64,000 nt of DNA, taken from positions 3,658,001-3,722,000 of the forward strand of contig NZ_CP088298.1 in the NCBI RefSeq assembly GCF_021117425.1, given 5' to 3'. Origin of the DNA: Brevibacterium zhoupengii. Its GTDB lineage: Bacteria; Actinomycetota; Actinomycetes; Actinomycetales; Brevibacteriaceae. A model generated the notes under the pieces. The model was not told where the DNA came from. It was given only the letters and a program-made list of their open reading frames with translations, and ran no database searches. Below are positions 45,450 through 55,346 of the stretch, piece after piece (position 1 is the first letter of the stretch; each line of letters starts with the position of its first letter). Both the position numbers and the translations under genes were made by a program.

Positions 45450-45566
45450 TCAGCGATTGTCTTTGAACAGCGCCGTGACGACCTTGACTCCGACGCCCAG
45501 GGCGCCGAGTGCGGCAATGCCGACGAGACTGGAGAAGACGATTTCGAGAGCGACGAGGTTATCCAT
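45450..45566 (-). CDS. 38-residue predicted membrane miniprotein
   Basis: An ATG at 45566 opens a frame closed by TGA at 45450-45452. It begins MDNLVALEIVFSSL, has one hydrophobic helix with Gly/Ala and ends in a short basic tail (FKDNR). TAGACT at 45573-45578 lies exactly 6 bp before the ATG, the leaderless -10 spacing, and the stop is 5 bp before the nitrobindin-like start. The frame, promoter and spacing support a real gene; the function is unknown. It is easily missed because of its size. Confidence 0.75.
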   Translation of the reverse strand: MDNLVALEIVFSSLVGIAALGALGVGVKVVTALFKDNR

Positions 45567-45683
45567 GCTCCCAGTCTACATTTCCATTCCGCGAAGCGCG
45601 CACCCAGCCCGAGCCCAATGCCCGACCCCAGATCGAGGTCCGGCCCGGGGTCTGCATGGCGAGCGCCCGGCCTCAGACCGAGG

Positions 45684-46487
45684 TCACAGAGCGATGCGCT
45701 CGAGGGAGTAGACGACGACACCGCCGAGGGCGATGGGGGTCGCGCCGAGCGCGAGTTGGACGGCGAAGCTGCGAGCCTTCTCCACGTTCTTCTTCAGCTC
45801 GATGTTCTGGGACAGCTCAAGGCTCACGGCCTGATATTTGCTGTGGGCGATGAGCCCGAGCATGCGGTCGACGCCGGCGACCAGGAGGCCCATGACAGCA
45901 CCGAGGATCAGCGCGACAGGCAAGCTGAGAGAACTTTGGAAGATGAGGACCGAGAGGATCCCAGCAACCGCGGTCGACATCGCAATCGCCAGCGGTGAAG
46001 TGTAGATCGCAGGCCAGGGCAGGGCCGTCATGCAGCCTGCGACGATGAGCGAGATGAGACCCACGACGATGGATTCTTTGTCTCCGGGCACGGTGATCGC
46101 TGCGACCCACGTACTCGCGGACAAGGCGATGACCACGCCCGCGACCTGCGCCGAGACGTTGGCCACGGCGTCCGAAGCCCCCATCCCACGGGTGAGGTTC
46201 TGCACGAAGGTCCACAGCAGACCGAGACCCGCCAGGACCGGGAGCCAGTCCAGATAGGGTGCCGTGTCGTCGCGGAACGCCGCGAGCAGTCCGGCCACGC
46301 CGAAGAGGAAGAGCATGATCGAGGTCGCTCGGGGCTGCGGCGAGTCCGTGAGCCGCGGCCAACCGTAGGCGACACCGAAGACGATGAGTCCCGTCGCAAG
46401 CAGGAACAAGGTGTAGCCCCAGTACACGGAGGCACTGAGGGCCAGGGCCAGTACCAGGGCAACAGCTACTCGAATCCATCTGATCAC
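45684..46487 (-). CDS. predicted multi-helix membrane protein
   Basis: Protein of about 267 residues from a GTG at 46487 (start uncertain; an open frame continues to 46565). Six or seven hydrophobic segments are visible, with one longer soluble segment (SKYQAVSLELSQNIELKK) before the last helix. The family is not recognised. The 117-bp interval before the miniprotein gene shows nothing further. Confidence 0.65.
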   Translation of the reverse strand: MIRWIRVAVALVLALALSASVYWGYTLFLLATGLIVFGVAYGWPRLTDSPQPRATSIMLFLFGVAGLLAAFRDDTAPYLDWLPVLAGLGLLWTFVQNLTRGMGASDAVANVSAQVAGVVIALSASTWVAAITVPGDKESIVVGLISLIVAGCMTALPWPAIYTSPLAIAMSTAVAGILSVLIFQSSLSLPVALILGAVMGLLVAGVDRMLGLIAHSKYQAVSLELSQNIELKKNVEKARSFAVQLALGATPIALGGVVVYSLERIAL

Positions 46488-46810
46488 AGCACTATCGTGC
46501 CTTACTCGGCCGCGAGTACGCGATTTGAGCAGGTATCGGCGATCCCTCACCGAGGCTCCAATCACCCGCGATCACCGACTGTCACGGGCAGCAAGCCGCC
46601 CTTGACAGACAACAGGCCGCCTTTCACAGTCACCAGACCTCCATTCGCGGGCATCGGGCATGAGTCACGGCCGACCCTGGTCACGCCTTCGGACACCGAC
46701 CTACGCTGATTCGCACCAGTTCAAACAGATCGAACAAGGTCAAACGGATCGCACCAGTTCATCCACATCGTGCAGAGCCCAGGCCCGGACGGGCAGCAAC
46801 GGAGGACACC

Positions 46811-47614
46811 ATGACAACCATGAAGCCAACCTCAACAGACGACCAGCATCACTTCGACATCGGCTCGGACCTCGGAGCGCAGCAGCTCAATTCACTCTCC
46901 GCCCTCTTCGACGGGACCACCCGTTCGGTCCTGAGCACCCTGCCCCTCCCCGCATCACCGCAGTGTCTGGAGATCGGGGCAGGAAACGGCTCAGTGGCCC
47001 GGATGATCGCCGAGCAGACCGGCGGGCAGGTGGTGGCGATCGACCTCGACACAACACACCTGCCGCGAACGCCCGGAGTCGAACCGCACCGTCACGACAT
47101 TCGCGAGGGAGTCCCCGCCGGCCCCTTCGACCTCATCCACGCACGGCTCGTCCTCACCCACCTGCCCGCGCGACGAGAGATATTCGCCCAGCTCATCGAT
47201 GAGCTGGCACCCGGAGGTTGGCTCGTTCTCGCCGACGTCGGCCTCGCCGACGAGCTGCTGGTGGCCCCGGAGGAAACCGATCATGATGTCTGGCGCAAGT
47301 ACAATGATGCGGCGTACCGGCAGGTCGGTCCGGCCGCCGGACACGACTATCTGTGGGCCGAGCAGACCGAGGCAGCCATGTTCGGTGCCGGGCTCAGCGA
47401 GGTTTTCGCAGAGCACCTCGTCCCGCTTGCCCGCGGCGGCGGCCCCTGGGCCGTCTACCAATCCAACCTCAGCAAGCAGGCCGAGGCACCGCTCCTGGCC
47501 ACGGGGCTGAGCACGACGGATATGGACCGCTATCGCGCCATGCTCAGTGACCCCGAATTCCGTGCGCGCTTCTTCTCACTGACATACACGGCAGGACGCA
47601 AGCCGAGCGCATAA
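46811..47614 (+). CDS. class I SAM-dependent methyltransferase
   Basis: Protein of 267 residues. The SAM-binding motif I is LEIGAGNGSVARM and the acidic end of strand 2 is VVAIDLDTT. The helical C-terminal part includes WRKYNDAAYRQVGPAAG. GGAGGAC precedes the ATG by 6 bp. The substrate is unknown. The 323-bp gap upstream (46488-46810) holds imperfect ~20-bp repeats near 46700-46765 (CGCACCAGTTCA and relatives) but no visible gene. Confidence 0.85.
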   Translation: MTTMKPTSTDDQHHFDIGSDLGAQQLNSLSALFDGTTRSVLSTLPLPASPQCLEIGAGNGSVARMIAEQTGGQVVAIDLDTTHLPRTPGVEPHRHDIREGVPAGPFDLIHARLVLTHLPARREIFAQLIDELAPGGWLVLADVGLADELLVAPEETDHDVWRKYNDAAYRQVGPAAGHDYLWAEQTEAAMFGAGLSEVFAEHLVPLARGGGPWAVYQSNLSKQAEAPLLATGLSTTDMDRYRAMLSDPEFRARFFSLTYTAGRKPSA

Positions 47615-47749
47615 CTGACTCCTCCTCTCCAGCGACTCAGCGCCCTTCCCTTCCCGGCTTTGGGAAAGCACACCTTCGCACCCTCGGTATACTTTCCCCA
47701 GGCCGCATCTTCTGCGGCCGCACCGAGTCAGAGGAGGTGGGTGGAGCGC

Positions 47750-48712
47750 ATGCGAATCCTGCACATCTGCCCCACCGCCCGACTCGAATCCCCACTGGCC
47801 CCGGAATCCCTGCAGTACCTCGGCCATCAAGTCGAACGCCTCGGCCTCGATCAGCTGAACTCGGCACGCACCGATCTGAGTGCTGCCGACGTCATCGTCG
47901 CCGATGCCTGCCTTGACCTGTCCTTGGCCCCTGCCATCGCCGAGGCGGTGGCGCGGGCTCACATCAGTGCTCCGATCGTCGTCGTGCTCAGTGAAGGCGG
48001 CCTGGCGACCGCCTCGGCGAAGTGGAATGTGTCCGATATCGTCCTCACCACCGCTGGCCCCGCCGAGGTGGAGGCCCGCCTGCGTCTGGCCCGTGACCAC
48101 CACCTGTCGACGCCGTCACACGAGGGTGCATCGCGAGGAGGAGGCGGCGGCGCGAGCACAGCGGCGACCGTGGCCACGTCGGGAACCTCACGCGCCGAGG
48201 CTGCATACGGCGGTGGCCCGTGGATCAGCGAGGGCGACCCCATGGTCGTCGTCAGCGGCGCCCTGCGCATCGATGAGACCGCATTCACCGCGCACCTCGG
48301 CAAACGCAGCCTCGACCTGACCTACCGCGAATTCGCCCTGCTGAAGTTCTTCGCCATGCACCCCGAGCGCGTCTTCACCCGTGATGAGATTCTGCTCGAG
48401 GTATGGGGAGACGACTACTACGGCGGCACCCGCACCGTCGATGTGCATGTCCGCCGTGTGCGTGCGAAACTCGGCAAAGACTTTGAGAACGCCATCCACA
48501 CCGTGCGCTACGTCGGCTACCGTTTCAGCCCCGACTCAGCAGCAGCCCGCGGAGACTCCGCTAACGTTCACGATGACCCCGCGGCTGCCCACGACGGTGG
48601 AGCAGTCCCAAGCACCGACGACAAGTCGGAACCCGACAAGGCGTCGGAACCCGACGAAGAATCGCCACCTGAAGCACAGCCGGAGTCGAACGAGGAGGAC
48701 CTGAAGGTATGA
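47750..48712 (+). CDS. glnR: GlnR-like atypical response regulator
   Basis: Protein of 320 residues. The N-terminal domain resembles a receiver (VIVADACLDLSLA at the Asp position; VVVLSEGGLATASAKWNVSDIV next), and the C-terminal winged helix has VDVHVRRVRAKLGKDFENAIH. The LSEGGL...TAGPAEVEARLRL pattern matches actinobacterial GlnR, the nitrogen-metabolism regulator. A Gly/Ser/Ala linker (about 120-150) and an acidic 60-residue tail are extra. No sensor kinase gene is adjacent, as for GlnR in other genera. The next gene, mshD, overlaps by 4 bp, the order also seen in mycobacteria. Confidence 0.83.
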   Translation: MRILHICPTARLESPLAPESLQYLGHQVERLGLDQLNSARTDLSAADVIVADACLDLSLAPAIAEAVARAHISAPIVVVLSEGGLATASAKWNVSDIVLTTAGPAEVEARLRLARDHHLSTPSHEGASRGGGGGASTAATVATSGTSRAEAAYGGGPWISEGDPMVVVSGALRIDETAFTAHLGKRSLDLTYREFALLKFFAMHPERVFTRDEILLEVWGDDYYGGTRTVDVHVRRVRAKLGKDFENAIHTVRYVGYRFSPDSAAARGDSANVHDDPAAAHDGGAVPSTDDKSEPDKASEPDEESPPEAQPESNEEDLKV

Positions 48713-49650
48713 GAATCGAAGCCAGCGGAGCCGTGATGGGGACCCCGATCGCCACCCTCGCCGAGGCGGAGCTGACCTTCCTGGACCACGTGGCAGCGGC
48801 CGATGGGTCCGCCGAGATCTCCGGCGGGCTTCTGGCCATCGCCACCGGTGAGGACGAATCGCATTCGGCACAGACGGCGTCGAGCGTCTGGCGGGTCTAC
48901 GCCGACGACGCTCTCATCGGTTTCGGCATCCGCGCCCTGCAGGGCGATCGCCATGCGGCCGAATTCCTCATCGCCCCTGATCATCGCGGCCAGGGCCTCG
49001 GCGAGGAGCTGCTGTCGACGATCCTCGACGAGGAACCCTCCTCCTGGTGCTGGTCGCACGGCGACCACCCCGCAGCCCAAAGACTCGCAGACAAGCACGG
49101 GCTGGGCCGCGACCGGGTGCTCTATCAGATGCGCACCGAGTCCGGCCTCAACCTGGACGACCTGCCGCAGACCTCGGCCCCCGACAACGTCACGATCCGG
49201 TCCTTTTCCCCGGGCGATGAGGAGGGGTGGCGGCAGGTCAACAATGCGGCCTTCGACTGGCACCCTGAGCAGGGGTCGCAGACGGCGGAGGACTTCGCCG
49301 AGATCATCCAGGCGCCCGACTTCGATCCGGATTCGGTGATCCTCGCCACCCGAGATGATCAGGTCATCGGATTCCACCAGACCAAGCTCACGGACTTCGA
49401 TGATGAGGGCCGCCTCGGCGAGGTCTATGTTGTCGGGGTCGATCCGAGCGTCCATGCCAAAGGCGTGGGCAAGGCACTGACGATCGAAGGCATGCGGCGG
49501 ATGGTGGCTGCCGGAGCGAAGGTGATCGAACTCTACGTCGAGTCCGACAACGCACCGGCGCTAGGCTTGTACGAGCGGCTGGGATTCCATGTCGCGGTGG
49601 CGCATGTGTCCTATGCGCCGGCTTCCTCGACCGAACGCAATCAGGAGTAG
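48709..49650 (+). CDS. mshD: mycothiol synthase (MshD)
   Basis: Protein of 313 residues with two GNAT domains. The second holds the acetyl-CoA loop [18 protein letters not shown]; the first has a degenerate one ([11 protein letters not shown]). MshD acetylates Cys-GlcN-Ins to give mycothiol, the last step of the pathway. The call rests on double-GNAT architecture, on the C-terminal [20 protein letters not shown], and on the GlnR-mshD pair known from mycobacteria. It overlaps glnR by 4 bp and stops 4 bp before ppk. Confidence 0.87.
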   Translation: MRIEASGAVMGTPIATLAEAELTFLDHVAAADGSAEISGGLLAIATGEDESHSAQTASSVWRVYADDALIGFGIRALQGDRHAAEFLIAPDHRGQGLGEELLSTILDEEPSSWCWSHGDHPAAQRLADKHGLGRDRVLYQMRTESGLNLDDLPQTSAPDNVTIRSFSPGDEEGWRQVNNAAFDWHPEQGSQTAEDFAEIIQAPDFDPDSVILATRDDQVIGFHQTKLTDFDDEGRLGEVYVVGVDPSVHAKGVGKALTIEGMRRMVAAGAKVIELYVESDNAPALGLYERLGFHVAVAHVSYAPASSTERNQE

Positions 49651-49654
49651 AGCG

Positions 49655-51799
49655 ATGTACGACATCAGCGCAGTCGGAGCGGAACTGGGTCTGCCGGATC
49701 CGGAGGATCGATTCCTCGACCGAGAACTCAGCTGGTTGGCGTTCAACGAGCGTGTCCTCGACCTCGCCTCAGACCCTGACATGCCGCTGCTGGAGAGGGT
49801 CCGCTTCCTCTCGATCTTCGCAACCAACCTCGACGAGTTCTTCATGGTCCGCGTCGCCGGCCTCAAACGCCGCATCAACACCGGCCTGGCCGTGCCCAGC
49901 GTCACCGGGCGGATGCCGCTGCAGGTGATGCACGCGATCGGGGTCCGGGCCCACGAACTCATGACCCGCCATGCCGCCCTGCTCAAGGACGACATCGGGC
50001 CCCGCCTCGATGCGGAGTCGATCACGAAGGTCCAGGTGGACGAGCTCACCGAAGACGAACGTGCCCGGGTCGACGAATTCTTCGCCGGCCATGTCTTCCC
50101 CGTCCTCACCCCGCTCGCGGTGGACCCGGCCCACCCGTTCCCCTATATCTCGGGACTCTCGCTCAACCTCGGCGTCCTTCTGCGCTACCCGGACTCCGGC
50201 AAGGAGCTCTTCGCCCGGGTCAAGGTGCCGCCGCGCCTGCCCCGGTTCTTCAATGTCGCCACGGCCACGGACCGCCCCGTCGGCCGCGATGTCCCCGCCC
50301 GCTTCGTCGCGCTCGAAGACATCATCGCCGAGCACCTCGACACTCTCTTCGAGGGGATGGAGATCATCCACCACTCGACCTTCCGCGTCACCCGCAATGA
50401 GGACGTCGAGGTCGAAGAGGACGATGCGGAGAACCTCCTCAAGGCTCTGGAGAAGGAGCTCCTGCGCCGTCGCTTCGGTCCGGCGGTGAGGTTGGAGATC
50501 ACGGAGAACATCCATCCCCGCGTCCGCGAGATGCTCAAGGACGAACTCGGCATCGACGAGAACGAGATCTACCAGCTGCCGACCCCGCTCGACCTCTCCG
50601 GCATGTCAGACATCGCCGATGTCCCCCGCGATGACCTGCACTTCCGCAAGATGGTCCCGCAGATGAACAAGGATCTGTCGCTGCGCGAATCCAGCGACCA
50701 AGTCGACGTCTTCGCAGCCGTGAGCAATCGCGACATCCTCCTCCACCACCCCTACGACTCGTTCTCCACGAGCGTGCAGGCGTTCCTCGAGCAGGCGGCC
50801 GCGGACAAGAACGTGCTCGCCATCAAGCAGACGCTCTACCGGACCTCAGGTGACTCCCCGATCATCGATGCCCTCGTCGACGCCGCACAGGCAGGCATCC
50901 AGGTCCTCGCCGTCGTCGAGATCAAGGCTCGCTTCGATGAGGAGGCCAACATCACCTGGGCGCGCAAGCTCGAACGCGCCGGTGTCCATGTCGTCTACGG
51001 AATCGTCGGCCTCAAGACCCACGCGAAGCTCTCCCTCGTCGTCCGTCAGGAGGCCGAGGGTCTGGCCCGCTACTGCCACGTCGGCACCGGAAACTACCAC
51101 CCGAAGACCGCGCGCGGGTACGAGGACTTCGGGCTGCTGACCAAGGACAAGAACGTCGCCGATGACCTGACGAAGCTGTTCAACCAGCTCTCCGGATACG
51201 CTCCCTTGGCCGAGTATTCGCGTCTGCTCGTCGCACCCACACGGGTCCGGTCGGGACTGACCGAGCTCATCGACAAGGAGATCGCCATCGCCGAGGCGGG
51301 CGGTGAGGGCATGATCCGGATCAAGGTCAACTCCATCGTCGATGAGGCGATCATCGATGCCCTCTACATGGCCTCCCGCGCCGGGGTCAAGGTCGAGGTC
51401 TTCGTCCGCGGCATCTGCGCCCTGCGACCGGGCATCCCCGGGGTGAGTGAGAACATCACCGTGCGCTCCGTCCTCGGCCGCTTCCTCGAACATTCGCGGA
51501 CCTTCGTCTTCGGCAACAACGGCGATCCGCTCGTCTACATCGGCTCGGCGGACATGATGCACCGCAACCTCGACCGACGCGTCGAAACGCTCGTCGAACT
51601 CGTCGCCCCGAATCACAAGGCCGAGATCATCGAACTCTTCGATCTCGCCTTCGCGGACACCACCTCGGCGTTCGACCTCGCCGCCGACGGCAAGTGGACG
51701 CGCAGCACCCACGACGATGAGGGCAACCGTCTCGCCGAGTATCAGACGGAGCTCATCCGCCGACATCGCAAGCGCCGACAGATCGGGGAAGAGGCTTGA
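49655..51799 (+). CDS. ppk: polyphosphate kinase
   Basis: Ppk1 of 714 residues, standard length. The N-terminal four-helix domain has [14 protein letters not shown]. The catalytic domains hold the phospho-His in [20 protein letters not shown] and the second conserved His in [15 protein letters not shown]. The start ATG at 49655 follows the mshD stop by 4 bp. It polymerises phosphate from ATP, storing what PstSCAB imports. It is followed, with overlap, by a MutT1-type gene. Confidence 0.96.
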   Translation: MYDISAVGAELGLPDPEDRFLDRELSWLAFNERVLDLASDPDMPLLERVRFLSIFATNLDEFFMVRVAGLKRRINTGLAVPSVTGRMPLQVMHAIGVRAHELMTRHAALLKDDIGPRLDAESITKVQVDELTEDERARVDEFFAGHVFPVLTPLAVDPAHPFPYISGLSLNLGVLLRYPDSGKELFARVKVPPRLPRFFNVATATDRPVGRDVPARFVALEDIIAEHLDTLFEGMEIIHHSTFRVTRNEDVEVEEDDAENLLKALEKELLRRRFGPAVRLEITENIHPRVREMLKDELGIDENEIYQLPTPLDLSGMSDIADVPRDDLHFRKMVPQMNKDLSLRESSDQVDVFAAVSNRDILLHHPYDSFSTSVQAFLEQAAADKNVLAIKQTLYRTSGDSPIIDALVDAAQAGIQVLAVVEIKARFDEEANITWARKLERAGVHVVYGIVGLKTHAKLSLVVRQEAEGLARYCHVGTGNYHPKTARGYEDFGLLTKDKNVADDLTKLFNQLSGYAPLAEYSRLLVAPTRVRSGLTELIDKEIAIAEAGGEGMIRIKVNSIVDEAIIDALYMASRAGVKVEVFVRGICALRPGIPGVSENITVRSVLGRFLEHSRTFVFGNNGDPLVYIGSADMMHRNLDRRVETLVELVAPNHKAEIIELFDLAFADTTSAFDLAADGKWTRSTHDDEGNRLAEYQTELIRRHRKRRQIGEEA

Positions 51800-52770
51800 G
51801 CGCGAAATCGGTCGGTTCCGCGCAGGCATCCTCGCGCGTCACCGCCGATATCCTCGCCGCCGGGGCCCTGTGCTGGCGCCAGGGCAGCGAAGGCATTGAG
51901 GTCGCACTCATCCACCGCCCCCGCTACAACGACTGGTCCTGGCCCAAGGGCAAGGTCGAATCCGGAGAGACCCTTCCCGAGACTGCTGTTCGTGAGGTCA
52001 AAGAGGAGACGGGACTCGACATCACCCTCGGCGTTCCCCTGCCCTCAGCCGAGTACATGGTCGGGGGAAAGAACCTCAAGAAGGTCTTCTACTGGTCGGC
52101 TCAGGTCAAGAGCGATCACACCTTCGCGCCGATGAGCAAGGCCGAGGTCGATGAGGTGGGATGGTTTCCCGTCGGCGAGGCTCGCACGAAGCTGACTTCC
52201 TATGCCGATCGCGACCAACTCGATGCCCTGGAGAAGTACGATGCGACCAACGCGCTGCGCGCCTGGCCGCTGATCCTCGTCCGGCACGGTAAGGCCTTTC
52301 CCCGCGCGAAGTGGCATGAGACGGAGCACGTGCGCCCGCTGCTGGCGCTGGGCACCCGCCAGGCCATGGCACTGACCGGGCTGCTCTCGGCATGGGGGAC
52401 GAAGAAGCTGATCTCGAGTCCGTGGAAGCGGTGTGTGGCCACGCTGACCCCCTTGTCTGCGGCGACGGGCAAGTCGATCAGGAAGGTCTCGTGCCTGAGT
52501 GAGAAGGCAAGTTCGGCGAACCCCGACAAGACCTCGCGGTTCATCGAGAAGCTGTTGGAGAAGGGCAAGCCGGTCATCTACTGCACCCACCGCCCGGTCC
52601 TGCCGCTGATCCTCGCGGTCTATGCCAAGCATGCCCCGCAGCGCATCGCTGAGAAGCTGCCGCAGGAGGACCCCTACCTCAAACCCGGTGAGATCATCGT
52701 CGCGTATGTGCGTCCGGGGGCTGTGCCTCGCATCGTCGAGTTCGAACGGATCCGCCCGATCGACGCCTGA
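51796..52770 (+). CDS. mutT1: NUDIX hydrolase with C-terminal histidine phosphatase (MutT1-type)
   Basis: Two-domain protein of 324 residues. A NUDIX domain (about 15-145) has the box [20 protein letters not shown], followed by a histidine-phosphatase domain (about 155-315) with [10 protein letters not shown]. The start is TTG at 51796, overlapping the ppk stop. The mycobacterial MutT1 has this same fusion and neighbour and hydrolyses oxidised dGTP and Ap4A-type nucleotides; the same role is inferred here. Coupling to Ppk may recycle pyrophosphate or nucleotides. Confidence 0.88.
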   Translation: MSAKSVGSAQASSRVTADILAAGALCWRQGSEGIEVALIHRPRYNDWSWPKGKVESGETLPETAVREVKEETGLDITLGVPLPSAEYMVGGKNLKKVFYWSAQVKSDHTFAPMSKAEVDEVGWFPVGEARTKLTSYADRDQLDALEKYDATNALRAWPLILVRHGKAFPRAKWHETEHVRPLLALGTRQAMALTGLLSAWGTKKLISSPWKRCVATLTPLSAATGKSIRKVSCLSEKASSANPDKTSRFIEKLLEKGKPVIYCTHRPVLPLILAVYAKHAPQRIAEKLPQEDPYLKPGEIIVAYVRPGAVPRIVEFERIRPIDA

Positions 52771-52990
52771 GGCTGGGCGTGTTCGTGGCTGGTCCTGGGC
52801 TTGTTTGCGCCCGGGTTTCGGCGTGTTTGCCTCAAGATTTCAGCGTGTTCGCCACTGGACTTCGCCCGTAATGACTGGTCACAGCGTCATCCGAAATTCG
52901 GAGCTTCGCCCCTCCGACTTGTCGTCCCGACAATGATCCTTTCATGAATTCGCGGGTGCCTGTGATGGAGCACTCACCCGGACTTGAAGC

Positions 52991-53023
52991 CTTCAGGATC
53001 CATTCATCTTCCATTCACTTTGC
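52991..53023 (+). promoter_or_regulatory. PHO box upstream of pstS, three 11-bp units
   Basis: TTCA recurs at 52992, 53003 and 53014 (starts), giving three units, the last two preceded by CA, in perfect 11-bp register. That is the arrangement used by PhoB/PhoP/RegX3 dimers. The box lies about 90 bp before the pstS start, with TAGCGT near 53052 as a possible -10 and an inverted repeat TTACAC...GTGTAA between. The remainder of 52771-53090 shows no gene. Confidence 0.7.
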
Positions 53024-53113
53024 CACTCCCCGAGCTTTACACACGATCCTTAGCGTGTAACACGAAAGATCGAGCAACCTCGAACAGTGTTCTCATATTC
53101 GAAAGGCATCTTC

Positions 53114-54217
53114 GTGAAGCTGAAGCACCTGGCACCCTCCGCTGCAATCCTCGCAGCCGGCGCACTCACCCTGTCGGCATGTGGCGGAACCTCCGCCACC
53201 GGAGAGGAAGCAAGCAGCGGTGGCGACAGCGACCTGCAGGGCACCCTCACCGGCATCGGCGCTTCCTCGCAGAAGGCTGCGATGGACGCCTGGACCGCCG
53301 ACTTCGCCGCGGAGAACTCCGGCGTGACTGTCAACTACTCCCCCGATGGCTCGGGTGCAGGCCGCGAGCAGTTCCTGGCTGGAAACGCTCAGTTCGCCGG
53401 TTCTGACGCTCACCTCGACGATGACGAAGTCAAGCAGGGCAAGGAAGCCTGCGGCGCCGATGGAGCCTACGAGTTCCCCGTCTACATCTCCCCGATCGCA
53501 GTGGCGTTCAACGTCGAAGGCGTCGACGAACTCAACCTCGCACCTGCAACCATCGCCAAGATCTTCAAGGGCGAAATCAGCAAGTGGAACGACAAGGCGA
53601 TCAAGGCCGACAACCCGGATGCCGATCTGCCTGACACGAAGATCACCGCCGTCCACCGCGCCGATGACTCCGGCACCACGGAGAACTTCGCCGAGTACCT
53701 CAAGGCCACAGCCGAGAAGGACTGGGACGCTGAGGTCAGCGGAGACTTCCCGAAGGACTTCGGTGGCGAGGCCGCACAGGGCACCGATGGTGTCGTGCAG
53801 ACCGTCTCCGACACCGATGGAGCCATCGGCTACGCTGACGCCTCCGCTGTCGGTTCGCTGAGCAAGGCCAAGGTCAAGGTCGGCGACGAATACGTCGAGC
53901 TCTCCGCCGATGCCGCTTCGAAGGTCGTCGACGCTTCCGACAAGGTCGAGGGCCGCACCGAAGGCGACCTCGCCTTCGACCTGGCTCGCGACACCACCGA
54001 GTCGGGCGCCTACCCGATCGTCCTCGTGTCCTACCACGTCGTCTGCTCGTCCTACAAGGACCAGGAGACCGTGGACATGGTCAAGGCCTGGGAGAAGTTC
54101 GTCGTCTCCGAGGAAGGACAGAAGTCGGCAGCAGACTCCGCTGGCTCGGCCCCATTGTCTGACGACCTGCGTTCGCAGATCGAAACCGTCATCGATTCGA
54201 TCAAGGTTGAAGGCTGA
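53114..54217 (+). CDS. pstS: phosphate ABC transporter substrate-binding lipoprotein
   Basis: Protein of 367 residues with a lipoprotein signal: basic KLKH start, hydrophobic core, lipobox LSAC. The phosphate-binding fold has GTLTGIGASSQKAAMDAW and DGSGAGREQFL, and VHRADDSGTTENFAEYL binds phosphate through Ser, Thr and Gly. GTG at 53114 is chosen because AAAGG lies 8 bp upstream and the signal starts there. It is the first gene of the pst operon behind the PHO box. Confidence 0.96.
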   Translation: MKLKHLAPSAAILAAGALTLSACGGTSATGEEASSGGDSDLQGTLTGIGASSQKAAMDAWTADFAAENSGVTVNYSPDGSGAGREQFLAGNAQFAGSDAHLDDDEVKQGKEACGADGAYEFPVYISPIAVAFNVEGVDELNLAPATIAKIFKGEISKWNDKAIKADNPDADLPDTKITAVHRADDSGTTENFAEYLKATAEKDWDAEVSGDFPKDFGGEAAQGTDGVVQTVSDTDGAIGYADASAVGSLSKAKVKVGDEYVELSADAASKVVDASDKVEGRTEGDLAFDLARDTTESGAYPIVLVSYHVVCSSYKDQETVDMVKAWEKFVVSEEGQKSAADSAGSAPLSDDLRSQIETVIDSIKVEG

Positions 54218-54250
54218 AACTTGGCCACTGACCTGCAGAATTGATCAGTC

Positions 54251-54283
54251 GAGAAGCGGCGCAGCGACCCTGCGCCGCTTCTC
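54251..54283 (+). terminator. hairpin between pstS and pstC
   Basis: Arms 54251-54264 and 54270-54283 (GAGAAGCGGCGCAG and its complement), loop CGACC. It allows the binding protein to be made in excess over the membrane subunits. Confidence 0.8.
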
Positions 54284-54336
54284 GGTGCCTAGGGATCCGT
54301 GAACCGGATCCACCACAAGTTTCATGAGGAGCACTT

Positions 54337-55344
54337 GTGCCGACCAGCACACAGACCACAGAGTCCGGCCCTGCCGGAACACCTGAACCGGGCTCACGCG
54401 GTGAGTCCGGCGCAGCCCAGAAGCCCAAAGCCGTCGTTCGTCCCGGAGACCGGATCTTTTCGGCCGCGACGCTCATCGCCGGCATCCTGATCCTGCTCAT
54501 CCTGGCAGGGGTCGCCCTGTTCCTTCTGGCGCAGTCCAAGGACACCATCGAAGCCCAGATCACCGATCCGAGCTCGATCACCGGCGGCAAGGGATTCTTC
54601 TCCTACGTCTGGCCGCTTGTCATCGGCACACTGATCTCCTCCGCCATCGCCCTGCTCGTGGCGACTCCGTTCGCGCTGGGCATCGCACTGTTCACCACGC
54701 ACATGTCGCCTCGGAAGCTCGCCCCGGTCCTCGGCTACGTCATCGACCTGCTCGCCGCGATCCCCTCCGTCGTCTACGGTCTGTGGGGAATCGCCCTGGC
54801 CGGCAACCTCACCGCGTTCTACCTGTGGCTGTCGAAGTGGTTCGGCTGGATCCCGATCTTCGCCCCCGACGAGAACGGCGATGTGTCGAACACCGGGCGC
54901 ACCCTGCTGACGGCCTCCCTCGTGCTCGCCATTATGATCCTGCCGATCATCACCTCTCTGACCCGCGAGGTCTTCCTGCAGACTCCCCGTCTGCAGGAAG
55001 AAGCAGCTCTCGCTCTCGGCGCCACGCGCTGGGAGATGATCCGCATGTCGGTGCTGCCGTTCGGAAAGTCCGGCATCGCCTCGGCGACCATGCTCGGCCT
55101 CGGCCGCGCGCTCGGCGAAACTATGGCTGTGGCCATGATCCTCTCCCCTGGACTGCTCACCGCATCCCTGGTGGTCAGCGGCAATCAGACCATCGCTTCT
55201 GAGATTGCTCAGAACTTCCCCGAAGCCGCCGGACTGCGACTGTCCGAACTGATCACAGTCGGCCTCGTCCTGTTCGTCATCACCCTGCTGGTGAACATGG
55301 GTGCACGTGCAATTGTTGCCAAGACCTCGGTGAAGGGCAGTTGA
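54337..55344 (+). CDS. pstC: phosphate ABC transporter permease
   Basis: Protein of 335 residues with a hydrophilic N-terminus of about 35 residues, then six helices. The ATPase-contacting loop is EEAALALGATRWEMIRMSVLP (EAA type). The GTG at 54337 has GAGGAG 5 bp upstream. With PstA it forms the phosphate channel. Confidence 0.96.
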   Translation: MPTSTQTTESGPAGTPEPGSRGESGAAQKPKAVVRPGDRIFSAATLIAGILILLILAGVALFLLAQSKDTIEAQITDPSSITGGKGFFSYVWPLVIGTLISSAIALLVATPFALGIALFTTHMSPRKLAPVLGYVIDLLAAIPSVVYGLWGIALAGNLTAFYLWLSKWFGWIPIFAPDENGDVSNTGRTLLTASLVLAIMILPIITSLTREVFLQTPRLQEEAALALGATRWEMIRMSVLPFGKSGIASATMLGLGRALGETMAVAMILSPGLLTASLVVSGNQTIASEIAQNFPEAAGLRLSELITVGLVLFVITLLVNMGARAIVAKTSVKGS

Positions 55345-55346
55345 GA

